Assembly: GCF_032144095.1 (NCBI RefSeq)
Contig: NZ_JAVSNJ010000003.1
Location: 62,001-126,000 of the forward strand
DNA from: Sphaerochaeta sp032144095
GTDB lineage: Bacteria; Spirochaetota; Spirochaetia; Sphaerochaetales; Sphaerochaetaceae
Length of the DNA: 64,000 nt
Direction: 5' to 3'
Shown: positions 6,553 through 14,403 of the stretch, piece after piece
Layout of the letters: each line of letters starts with the position of its first letter
Position numbering within the stretch: the stretch's first letter is position 1
Made by a program: the position numbers and the translations under genes
The notes under the pieces: model-generated
Database searches by the model: none
Told to the model about the DNA's origin: nothing
The model's input: the letters and a program-made list of their open reading frames with translations, nothing else

Positions 6553-6576
6553 TTAAAAATCAACCGGCCATGCCGG
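6553..6576 (-). terminator. Possible terminator after the second excisionase-like gene
   Basis: On the minus strand the stem CCGGC-ATG-GCCGG is followed by TTGATTTTT. It directly follows the stop codon of the 61-residue DNA-binding protein gene and would separate it from the next excisionase-like gene. The stem is short, so strength is uncertain. Confidence 0.5.
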
Positions 6577-6580
6577 AACT

Positions 6581-6766
6581 CTACCGTTGTGAAAGCCATT
6601 CCTTTATTTCTTCAGGATCAAGAACAACCTTTCCACCAATATGATGAGAGGGTAGGTGGTCATGACTGGTCTTAGGGCGGGCAATAAGATCCCTTACTTT
6701 GCGATCTGAAATTGAAAGTAGTTCAGCTGTTTCTTTGACTGTTATGAGGCGGTTTGGAAAAGTCAT
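6581..6766 (-). CDS. Second excisionase-type DNA-binding protein
   Basis: The 61-residue protein has the same small winged-helix plan as its downstream neighbour: LITVKETAELLSISDRKVRD forms the helix-turn-helix and the C-terminus LDPEEIKEWLSQR is the typical closing helix. The start overlaps the stop of the ribbon-helix-helix gene (ATGA). Two such proteins in a row in an early phage operon suggest that one serves as excisionase and the other as an anti-repressor or Cro-like switch. Which is which cannot be told from the sequence. Confidence 0.8.
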   Translation of the reverse strand: MTFPNRLITVKETAELLSISDRKVRDLIARPKTSHDHLPSHHIGGKVVLDPEEIKEWLSQR

Positions 6767-6993
6767 TTGGCATCCTTTGTTTTTATTCTGCTATTTTGGG
6801 AGTCGATGATTGTTGTCGGAGTGATATTCTCAGTTTCCGATTGTTCAATTAAGAAACCACGCAATGCCTTGTCATACAATTTATTTAGAGTAATTCCGTG
6901 TTCTGCTGCATACTTTTTAACTGCTATGTGGGTCTCCCTTGGGAGTTTTCCACCAAAATGGACAAGTAATTGTTTGTTAATTACGGTATTCAT
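6763..6993 (-). CDS. Ribbon-helix-helix early regulator
   Basis: The 76-residue protein matches the Arc/CopG pattern: a basic beta strand (LVHFGGKLPRETHIAV), then two helices (KKYAAEHGITLNKLYDKALR). The C-terminal 25 residues are polar. It is the first gene transcribed leftward from the switch region and faces the CI-like repressor gene, so it may play the part of Cro. No clear ribosome binding site precedes its ATG. Confidence 0.75.
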   Translation of the reverse strand: MNTVINKQLLVHFGGKLPRETHIAVKKYAAEHGITLNKLYDKALRGFLIEQSETENITPTTIIDSQNSRIKTKDAK

Positions 6994-7095
6994 ACTGCTA
7001 TTATACCTTAAACAACATAATAGTCAATCAACAAATCAAATTTTGTACTAAATATATGTTAAACGCGGTATCATATGTTATATGAGGGGTAAACT
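6994..7095. promoter_or_regulatory. Divergent switch region with candidate operators
   Basis: This AT-rich 102-base gap separates the early operon from the repressor gene. It holds a 7-base inverted repeat CTATTAT/ATAATAG (6998-7023) close to the early start. It also holds three direct copies of TATGTTA at 7055, 7074 and 7095, spaced 19 and 21 bases. The last copy overlaps the repressor start codon, which would suit self-control by the repressor. GAGGGG precedes the repressor ATG. These are sequence readings; binding is untested. Confidence 0.55.
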
Positions 7096-7812
7096 ATGTT
7101 AATGATAGAGTTTTGGAATCGAGTTGAGAATCTTAGAAAAGTTACTAGCCTTACCCGAAAAGAACTTGGGGTAAAAATCGAGGTGAGCCCAAAAACAATC
7201 GACAACTGGGTAGCAAGAAACATCGTCCCTGCGGGTGATAAATGCTTTGCTATAGCATGCGCAATGGATACAACTGTTGAATACCTTTTCACAGGTGAAG
7301 AATTACCATTACCTGATGATGATTATGTTAATGAGAAAAAAATTGAAACAATTCAAACTCCAAACGGCCGGACTTTTAGCCCTCATAATAACGAAGAACC
7401 AACCCTACTAATTCCTATAGCCCCTCAGAGAGTTTCTGCTGGACTTGGACAAGAATTCCTACCTCCTTCGGAATATGTCGGCTATGTGCGCATCCTGGAG
7501 AGAATGGCAAGGGGAATAGATCATAGTTCCTTGATAGCCGTCTCTGTAAAAGGAGATTCCATGACCGGGGTGCAGATATTCGAGGGAGATATGGTTATCT
7601 TCGCTCAGGGACATATCAGTGAGAATGGGATATATGTGATTTCCCTCTACGGTGACTTGAAAGTTAAACGCCTGGAATTCAGATCCGGGGAACAGATGAT
7701 ATTCATTCATAGCGAGAATTCTCGCTATTCAACAGAGACAATCCCAATGGATAATGATAACTTGACGATTATGGGTAAAGTCGTAGGATGGATACATTGC
7801 CATCCATACTAG
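7096..7812 (+). CDS. CI/LexA-type phage repressor (S24 self-cleaving)
   Basis: The 238-residue protein has an N-terminal Cro/CI helix-turn-helix (VTSLTRKELGVKIEVSPKTI, about residues 17-36) and a C-terminal S24 peptidase domain. The catalytic serine is in GDSM (Ser155), a lysine lies in DLKVKR (Lys189 or Lys191), and an Ala-Gly cleavage site is at 115-116 (VSAGLG). It would hold the prophage silent and cut itself when RecA is activated by DNA damage. GAGGGG lies 5 bases before the ATG. It is divergent from the early operon, with candidate operators between. Confidence 0.92.
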   Translation: MLMIEFWNRVENLRKVTSLTRKELGVKIEVSPKTIDNWVARNIVPAGDKCFAIACAMDTTVEYLFTGEELPLPDDDYVNEKKIETIQTPNGRTFSPHNNEEPTLLIPIAPQRVSAGLGQEFLPPSEYVGYVRILERMARGIDHSSLIAVSVKGDSMTGVQIFEGDMVIFAQGHISENGIYVISLYGDLKVKRLEFRSGEQMIFIHSENSRYSTETIPMDNDNLTIMGKVVGWIHCHPY

Positions 7813-7815
7813 TTG

Positions 7816-7842
7816 AAGCACCCTGAGAGAATTGGGGTGCTT
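7816..7842 (+). terminator. Hairpin after the repressor gene
   Basis: AAGCACCC and GGGGTGCTT pair around a 10-base loop, just downstream of the repressor stop codon. No U-tract follows (ACTCATAAG), so it is a weak terminator or only a 3' stabilising hairpin. The remaining bases to 7929 are AT-rich and probably carry the promoter of the 648-residue gene. Confidence 0.45.
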
Positions 7843-7929
7843 ACTCATAAGCCCTTTTCGGTAATGTTTTCATTGATATTCGGCCACAGTCAATATAACT
7901 AATGTATTAAGCTGAAAAGGATAATATTC

Positions 7930-9876
7930 ATGATACAAGATCAAGACATCCGAGTAAGTTTCTTTTCTAAATCAGACCTTTCCTGTTCTTTTTTTTTATC
8001 TCCTATTGAATCAATTCTTAACAACTCCATTTCAATAGATGATTTGTCTGATGCTATTGAACTCTTTAATGTAAAAAAATTTATTGATGCTGGTGTTTTT
8101 TCATTAATTTGGACTCAACAAGTGAATGATAATTATAAATCAATAGTAAGCACTTTTCCTAGACTGATTTCATCATTCATGAAGAACAAGAAATATGGTT
8201 CCAATGATCTTGATAATTTAGGAGGTATCTATAAGGGTATATTTTGGGAATTAATAACAACATATAATTTATTTAAAAATTGGGACAGTCAATATTTTAT
8301 TGAGCTTTCAAAAACTACGGATACAGTTATACTCTTAAAGCACCGGAATTTGATCAATAAGTTTAATACTGAAATCTCTGAGCGGCTAATTTTTGAATTT
8401 GATATTACTGCTGAATTGATAATTGAATTATATTTTATATCTAATTATAGACAATTAGTTATTTATTTTCCTTCTGATTTTAATAATATTAAAATAGAAT
8501 TAATTATCCAAAAATACATTTCTGATTCAATGGATCCAAATTTAAACTACTTAAGAGCGCTGTTACTTAACAAGAATGCTGGTGGACCAGCTCTATCTAC
8601 AAAAACAAAACTTGCAGCTAAAAAAAAATGTGAAGCGATTGAGTCGCGTATTACTGAATCTGGTTTACCTACATTTAATAGAAGAATAGAAGTTGCCTTT
8701 AACCCAGCTCAACTAAAAAAAATCGAAATCACCAACGATTATGAAGCTTTAATATCAAAATTCTCATATAGTTCAAAATGGATCACCGATCACTTGAATC
8801 CTAATACTATCCTTAGTAACTTTAGAAATTTGTTTAGTTTTGTAGATGCACAATTCAGAATTGCTTTGACTAATAAAAAATCTCAGAAACTCCTATTCGA
8901 AAGGTATATTTTCCCTGAATATAAAAATTCGTTTGCTCCAAGTCATAACTTTAATGATTTATTGGCATTGGAAAAGTTGCAGATGCAAGGATATTGCGAA
9001 ACCCTTGAAAAAAACGGAATTCGGCTTGAGGTGTTACTAAAGAATTTTTATGAAGAAGGCCTTGAAACATTATTTTCTATTAAAGGATTTCAGTTAGATA
9101 TTCCTTCTGCTAATACAAATTATTTTGAAAAATGTCGAACGATATTACCAGAAATTGATAAGCTGCTAAAGCAATTTAATATTTTTGTAGAAGATGGAAT
9201 GGTCGACCAAGAATTGATCCAAATGGAATCTGAAACAACTGGAATTAGTGATGTTAAATCATTGGTTCCCAAAAAATATTTTATAGCTGATGAAAGAAAT
9301 TCTGACATAAAAAAAGCGATCCATAGTATGTTTTCTGATCAGTGCATGCTACATTATGTACAAAGATTTGAGAAATCATATAAAAGTTTTTATTTGCTAG
9401 TTACCAATGAATTTGTTACGAAAACAGACTATGTGGATATACCTGAGATTATTCTACTTCTAGATTGGCTTATTGATCGTGCCTTTATTACGGCTGAAAC
9501 TAATGGACAACTTAGGATTACCGATAGGTCAAGGGTTCTATATGATCTATACCAAAATGAAATAATTTGTTTTTGGTATAATTCAGCTGGAGATCAAAAG
9601 GTAATCGATGAGTTGGAGGCTGAAGGTCTTTTGCAGAGTGAAGAAACTCTTTTTGCAAAATCTGAAAGAGATATGTTCAACTATCTGTTAAATCATCAAA
9701 TTTTTTCTGATAGTTTACACTTAAGGAATGATTATGCGCATGGAACACAAACGGGCGCGTCAAAAGATGATTTAATTCACAAGGAAAACTATCTAATTTT
9801 CTTAATCATAATTGTTGATATTACTCTCAAGATTACTGAGGAGATATATCTTAGCAGAAAAATTCAGAATATGTAG
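7930..9876 (+). CDS. Large orphan protein with C-terminal HEPN-like motif, candidate defence effector
   Basis: The 648-residue protein has no family that I can name. It is mostly helical, without a signal peptide or membrane segment. Its most telling feature is LRNDYAHG near the C-terminus (Arg599 to His604), an RX4H motif with a polar residue after the Arg, as in HEPN ribonucleases and in DUF4209-like proteins. Codon use is very AT-rich compared with the chromosome and with the phage replication genes, a sign of recent acquisition. It lies between the CI-like repressor and the restriction cluster, the usual place for phage cargo genes. An abortive-infection or superinfection-exclusion role is inferred. 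There is no cognate small antitoxin gene beside it. Confidence 0.7.
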   Translation: MIQDQDIRVSFFSKSDLSCSFFLSPIESILNNSISIDDLSDAIELFNVKKFIDAGVFSLIWTQQVNDNYKSIVSTFPRLISSFMKNKKYGSNDLDNLGGIYKGIFWELITTYNLFKNWDSQYFIELSKTTDTVILLKHRNLINKFNTEISERLIFEFDITAELIIELYFISNYRQLVIYFPSDFNNIKIELIIQKYISDSMDPNLNYLRALLLNKNAGGPALSTKTKLAAKKKCEAIESRITESGLPTFNRRIEVAFNPAQLKKIEITNDYEALISKFSYSSKWITDHLNPNTILSNFRNLFSFVDAQFRIALTNKKSQKLLFERYIFPEYKNSFAPSHNFNDLLALEKLQMQGYCETLEKNGIRLEVLLKNFYEEGLETLFSIKGFQLDIPSANTNYFEKCRTILPEIDKLLKQFNIFVEDGMVDQELIQMESETTGISDVKSLVPKKYFIADERNSDIKKAIHSMFSDQCMLHYVQRFEKSYKSFYLLVTNEFVTKTDYVDIPEIILLLDWLIDRAFITAETNGQLRITDRSRVLYDLYQNEIICFWYNSAGDQKVIDELEAEGLLQSEETLFAKSERDMFNYLLNHQIFSDSLHLRNDYAHGTQTGASKDDLIHKENYLIFLIIIVDITLKITEEIYLSRKIQNM

Positions 9877-9935
9877 GAGTATGATTATATAGGTGGCTTT
9901 CGCAAAATTGTACTAGCCTGTTTTTTTATGCTTCC

Positions 9936-9954
9936 AAGCTGTCAGAAACAGCTT
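9936..9954. terminator. Weak hairpin between convergent cargo genes
   Basis: AAGCTGT and ACAGCTT form a perfect 7-base stem around five bases, between the ends of the 648-residue gene and the DUF4238 gene. A weak CTTCTTT follows on the plus strand. It may end transcription of the rightward gene. The rest of the 104-base gap shows nothing else. Confidence 0.35.
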
Positions 9955-9980
9955 CTTTGATTGAAAATATAGAGTTTGTA

Positions 9981-11021
9981 TCATTTTTGTTTAGGAGGTG
10001 TGATTAGTGTTTCTCTAGAAATATCTGCACCGATCTCGTTTAGAAATGCATTTTCCAATAATCGGATAAAATTAAAACGTTGTATGATTGGAAGGTCTAT
10101 TGTTCCCTTCCTAGTTAATTTTTCGATAATGATGCCCTTACTATTTTTTTTCTCTACTAAGGATTCTTGAAGTAATTTTTTGCCATGTCTAAAGGTGGCA
10201 GATTTGATTGTAAATTCTCTCAATTTCTCGATATCCATAAAATTAGAAAAATAGACACAGTCCTTTGTTTTTAAAAATTGACAATAGTTAAGTTTGTTTA
10301 CATCGTCTTCGGATATTTGACTTCCCTTTAGTATCCTATATCGACTTTTATCATAAAGAACTACAGCTTTTTGGGGAGATATTGGCATAATAATTACTGT
10401 ACCTTTTTGCCCGAGAGCCTGCTTCGATCCGTTGTATTTTTTCTCGAATAAGTAAGGATTTAATAAGATAACAGGGTGTTCTCCCATTAAAAATTCTTGA
10501 GTCCTTGGGGCTTGAATCAAAACAAAATGTAAATCTTTGATCATGAAGAAATATTCTTTTATATCTAAAAAAAAGAATTTATAGGGGTCTGTAATAGAAA
10601 TAGAAATATCATTTGAACAAAGATTTGCTTCATCAAGCGTGTCTTTAAATTTACTATCTAAATCAAAGAGATCTTTGAAGCTATTCGCAAATTCATTAAG
10701 TTGGCTCACCATAGTTGGGGTTCGAAACATTTGGGTGACAATGAATAGTTTCAGATAGGAATCATCCTCTTCTGTAAGTTTTAATTCTTCTGCACATAGC
10801 TTACTGATAAGCGGTGCGACAGAACCTTCAATTTTCGAAAACCTACTCTCAAGTTTTTGGTCTTTTCCATAAAGATATTGTCGTTCAGCTTGATTCCGGA
10901 TTTTTGCATAAGTGATAATTCTTTCTTCTTTTAACAAGAAAAGATTGAGATGCAAACTATCACTATCAGTTGCAAAATTCCTCAGTAAAAATTGGGGGAT
11001 GAAATGTTGTTTAATTACCAT
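9981..11021 (-). CDS. DUF4238 protein, last gene of the restriction cluster
   Basis: The 346-residue protein begins with the DUF4238 signature KQHFIPQFLLRNFATD and continues with EKQYLYG-like text (ERQYLYGKDQKLESRFSKIE). The C-terminal part is predicted mixed alpha/beta and includes EFLMGEHPVILLNP. The molecular activity of the family is unknown to me, although members are often seen near defence genes. Its ATG shares one base with the TAA stop of the restriction enzyme gene (TAATG), so it is very likely co-translated with it. That makes it a probable component of the cluster. Composition is as AT-rich as the rest of the cargo. Confidence 0.8.
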   Translation of the reverse strand: MVIKQHFIPQFLLRNFATDSDSLHLNLFLLKEERIITYAKIRNQAERQYLYGKDQKLESRFSKIEGSVAPLISKLCAEELKLTEEDDSYLKLFIVTQMFRTPTMVSQLNEFANSFKDLFDLDSKFKDTLDEANLCSNDISISITDPYKFFFLDIKEYFFMIKDLHFVLIQAPRTQEFLMGEHPVILLNPYLFEKKYNGSKQALGQKGTVIIMPISPQKAVVLYDKSRYRILKGSQISEDDVNKLNYCQFLKTKDCVYFSNFMDIEKLREFTIKSATFRHGKKLLQESLVEKKNSKGIIIEKLTRKGTIDLPIIQRFNFIRLLENAFLNEIGADISRETLITPPKQK

Positions 11022-11968
11022 TATGTATATGGACCCAGAAATTTGTCCCCATTGAAGTGAATCATATGTGATGGATTATCCGCAACCCACACTTCAGTTT
11101 CCCATGCAATTGAAGGAAGAAATCTTGAGAAAGTAGTTTTATCAGGGAACGCCGTTATGAACACTTTTGGAAGGAGACATGCACTGAAAAGTTCATTGAG
11201 CTCCATAATACGTTTCCCATCCATCGGCCCAACGCTTGTCACGGATTCGACCAAAATTAACCAATTTTTATCTTTTTTGTAGAATATCACATCAGGCATT
11301 TTCCCGTGTATATCAAAATCGATTCCGATCTCTTGAGCTGTTTCAGTATCAAAATAGCCGTCTTTCTTTCCAGTATCGCCAACATAAATCAATGTGCTGT
11401 TGGGAAGGAAACGCGGTGCAAGTTCCTCGATAATCTGTTTTATTAACTCGCTATGAGTTCCTCGAGATAGGTCAATGTTCATCGTTCCGTTAATTTGGAC
11501 GGAGACTCTATTCTGGGTTCTTTCAGCAGCATAGGTCTTGGCAAGACTTGGTTTGATTTTGAGATACTCGTTGAGCTTTTCATCCCATTCAGAAGATCCA
11601 TATTTCTTGATCAATTCAAATGCCTCTGGTGCAATTTGGTAGCACCATTTTGGACTATTGATTGGTCTGGTTGGATCATCAGGGTTTTGCAGTACCAGTC
11701 CTGCCTGGACAAATAAATGCATGCTTTCCTTTCGAAATGTTTCACGTGAATTTGGGGCATACGTCTTTTTGTAAATCTTTGAGGTAAAATCCATGATTGG
11801 TGTGATACCAATAAGTGGGTTCTCGATTTCCTGCCATGAATTTTCTGGTTTCAAGTTTAGCAAAGCTAGAAGGCAGTAAGCAGTTCTCTCGTTTTGTTGT
11901 GCCTTCGGAAGTCCGAGCTGAGCAATTACATCCTGAGCTTCTTCAATTTTCTTTTCAATATTAATCAT
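11021..11968 (-). CDS. BsuBI/PstI-type restriction endonuclease
   Basis: The 315-residue protein matches the two-part BsuBI/PstI family. An N-terminal helix-rich region (about 1-150) is followed by a C-terminal nuclease domain with PDVIFYKKDKNWLILVESV (residues 225-243) and then GPMDGKR, the family's PD-(D/E)XK-like active region. Known members cut CTGCAG, but specificity here is not proven. The start overlaps the methylase stop by 8 bases, and the stop overlaps the DUF4238 start, so M, R and DUF4238 are one translational unit. It is full length for the family with no visible break, so it is probably active. Confidence 0.9.
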   Translation of the reverse strand: MINIEKKIEEAQDVIAQLGLPKAQQNERTAYCLLALLNLKPENSWQEIENPLIGITPIMDFTSKIYKKTYAPNSRETFRKESMHLFVQAGLVLQNPDDPTRPINSPKWCYQIAPEAFELIKKYGSSEWDEKLNEYLKIKPSLAKTYAAERTQNRVSVQINGTMNIDLSRGTHSELIKQIIEELAPRFLPNSTLIYVGDTGKKDGYFDTETAQEIGIDFDIHGKMPDVIFYKKDKNWLILVESVTSVGPMDGKRIMELNELFSACLLPKVFITAFPDKTTFSRFLPSIAWETEVWVADNPSHMIHFNGDKFLGPYT

Positions 11969-13439
11969 TTGATTTAACCGCCTTTTGAAAAATCATATCG
12001 AATATTGCTTGGTTGAAATCATCTTGATTCAAGGCAACCTTTCCCATCCCTATGAGAAAATTTCTTGCAGGATAATTGAAATTTTTCAGATCCGTAGCAT
12101 TCACCTGCGTATGCCCACTAAATATTCGAAAAAGTTCATCAGCATACGAAGTGTTCAGATATACGAATAACCCATATGCCAATTCTTTCTCAAAACCTTG
12201 CTTATTGAAATGAAAAAAATTGAGATGGTTTTCAATGGTGAAGAACTCAGTAGGGAAGGACTCTTCCGTAATGATCGAAGCAACAATTCTTCGAGGTTCT
12301 TCTTTCGAGGAAAAACGTTTGACTACGACATAGTACCCGGAAGGAAATAGGTGCTTCTTAACAGAAGGATCTTCAAGTATTGCGTTTGGTTTCTTACCAG
12401 TCTTCGGCCAATTCAGTTTGAAATCCTTAAAATGAGTAGGATATAAAAGAGGGTAGGTACCCTTCCTAAACTCTGCCTGGAGTAAATCTCGCATTCTGAA
12501 ATCAACGATGGGCCCGGTAGAGATTGAAAGGCCTAATTCAATGAGCGTTGTATAAAAATCAACTTTTGATATTTGTTTTCCAGGAATAGGAATATTTATT
12601 ACTTGGGAGATATCCTTGGGATTTACTATCTTCGAAAAAGGAAAATATTGCTTTTCTATTTTTTCCAGGTTTGATTTGCTGGAGTAGGAAATCAAAACTT
12701 CTTTTTGTTGGGCTCCTTTCTGTAGATGTATGATAATATTTTCTTGAAGCACCGATTCTTCTTTGAATGTATCTTTTCTGCTTTCAAATAAGTGAATCTG
12801 TTCTATGCAACATCTCTCAAGCAGGTATTGGCGGAAAGGTTTGAAATATACGCCATTACAAAAGCTTCTGGGTATGATTGCAACTATATGCCCAAGCTCC
12901 TCAGTGACGTGTATGGCCGCTGCAAGGAATCCAGAGTATAAATTGCCTGTTTCCACACCGATGTTTCGAAGAAGAAGCCTTTCATTTGATTTGGAATTTA
13001 TCTTTGCGTAAGGTGGGTTCATAATTACATGAGTGTATTTTTTGATATCATCAAAGAGTATAGGCTGGCAAGCAGATTCTAGGAAATTATTTGAGGATAT
13101 CTGTATGCTTGAAGCGATACCCAAAGTTGCTAGTTTAAGGTTCTTTCTAAGAGGCCCGGTGAGATCTATGTCGATATCATAAGCTTGTATTTCCAAGTCT
13201 AAAATTGGCCACTTTTCATTCTTGATCCTTTCGATTAGGCAACATGCCAGAATACCAATACCAGCTCCCGGATCCAGAATTCTTATTGATTTTTGAAAAC
13301 TCTTGGGGAACATTGATGCCATGAAGCGGGATATTTTTACAGGAGTAAAATATTGTCCTAAAGCTTTCTTGTGTTCCTCTCCAATATGCTGAATGTGATT
13401 ATTCCGCTCATTTTCTAAATTGTATTCCATTGTTGTCAT
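11961..13439 (-). CDS. N6-adenine methyltransferase of the BsuBI/PstI type
   Basis: The 492-residue protein has the gamma-class order: a GQYFTP lead motif near residue 30, SAM motif I (ILDPGAGIGILACCL), and catalytic motif IV (VIMNPPYAKI). The C-terminal half would recognise the target. It should protect the sites cut by the adjacent restriction enzyme. Three starts are possible: TTG at 13490, ATG at 13439 and ATG at 13430. ATG 13439 is chosen because TATGAT ends 6 bases before it, as in a leaderless gene, and no ribosome binding site precedes any of the three. This may delay or set the balance of methylase and nuclease. Confidence 0.88.
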   Translation of the reverse strand: MTTMEYNLENERNNHIQHIGEEHKKALGQYFTPVKISRFMASMFPKSFQKSIRILDPGAGIGILACCLIERIKNEKWPILDLEIQAYDIDIDLTGPLRKNLKLATLGIASSIQISSNNFLESACQPILFDDIKKYTHVIMNPPYAKINSKSNERLLLRNIGVETGNLYSGFLAAAIHVTEELGHIVAIIPRSFCNGVYFKPFRQYLLERCCIEQIHLFESRKDTFKEESVLQENIIIHLQKGAQQKEVLISYSSKSNLEKIEKQYFPFSKIVNPKDISQVINIPIPGKQISKVDFYTTLIELGLSISTGPIVDFRMRDLLQAEFRKGTYPLLYPTHFKDFKLNWPKTGKKPNAILEDPSVKKHLFPSGYYVVVKRFSSKEEPRRIVASIITEESFPTEFFTIENHLNFFHFNKQGFEKELAYGLFVYLNTSYADELFRIFSGHTQVNATDLKNFNYPARNFLIGMGKVALNQDDFNQAIFDMIFQKAVKSND

Positions 13440-13510
13440 AGAAAAATCATACCTGATTTTGGTATTTTCTGAAAGGTAAGTTTGGAACAAGTATGCATAA
13501 AAAAGTGAGA

Positions 13511-14341
13511 TTATGGCTGGGAAATATGGTTTGAAAAAATCAATAATTCATTTCCAGCCTTTTTTGTCCCAGCTCTATAGTTTAATTGGATTTGTATCTT
13601 TGAATATTCTTGATATAAATCATTGATGAGCTCACAATCATCATATGTAAGTACCCATTTGTAGGTGAGGGTGCGAATCACATTTGAAAGTTCAACATGA
13701 TCGCTCTCACTATAATAATTCTCGTAGAGTAATGCACCTTTTTTAACATATGGAGGATCAATATTGAGTAGAGTATTTTCAGTATCATAATTATAAATTG
13801 TTTTTGATAAAAATACTGACGCATCTTGATTGAATATTTCTATATTATTTTTTTGATCACCGATAAGTTTAATTCGATCAATAAGTGTAGATTTATTAAA
13901 CCTAGCATTGATTTTATATTTTCCAGTTTGGTCTGCTCCACCTATTGGACCTCCTTGAATAATGCCTGATACATTAGTTCTGTTAAGGAAAAAAGTAGAG
14001 AAACCAACTTCAAGTATCGAATATTGGCTAGGGTTTTTATAGTATATTTTTTGGATATTTCGTGTATCAATACATACTTCACATGCCTCGATAAGTTCTA
14101 TGAATTCTTCTGTATGGTCAATACAAGATTTCCAGAAACAATAGATATGGTAATCGAAATCATTTAGGATAATTTTTGAAACTTGCTTATTAAACAAAAG
14201 TTTAAGGGCTAAGCCTGATCCTCCCGCGAAGGGTTCAATGTAGATTCCATTGAAGGCATTTCTTTCAACGATGGGAAGGATCTTATGATATAAAGCTGAT
14301 TTACCACCGGGATATCTCAACGGGGAAAGAAAAGATGCCAT
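13511..14341 (-). CDS. Dam-family (D12 class) N6-adenine methyltransferase
   Basis: The 276-residue protein begins with the Dam hallmark LRYPGGKS and has IEPFAGGSGLA (SAM motif, residues about 35-45) and NIDPPYVKKG (motif IV, DPPY at 195-198). Class alpha D12 enzymes usually methylate GATC or related sites. AAGGAGGTTAGT precedes the ATG. It lies 20 bases before the longest form of the BsuBI-type methylase gene and 62 bases after the ParB-like gene, in one direction with both. A second methylase in a BsuBI/PstI-type locus is unexpected. It may protect another sequence or take part in a larger system with the ParB-like protein. Confidence 0.88.
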   Translation of the reverse strand: MASFLSPLRYPGGKSALYHKILPIVERNAFNGIYIEPFAGGSGLALKLLFNKQVSKIILNDFDYHIYCFWKSCIDHTEEFIELIEACEVCIDTRNIQKIYYKNPSQYSILEVGFSTFFLNRTNVSGIIQGGPIGGADQTGKYKINARFNKSTLIDRIKLIGDQKNNIEIFNQDASVFLSKTIYNYDTENTLLNIDPPYVKKGALLYENYYSESDHVELSNVIRTLTYKWVLTYDDCELINDLYQEYSKIQIQLNYRAGTKKAGNELLIFSNHISQP

Positions 14342-14403
14342 ACTAACCTCCTTGTTGCGCTAGTCTATCATTGAAAATGTAGTATGGGTATAGAAACTAT
14401 GTG

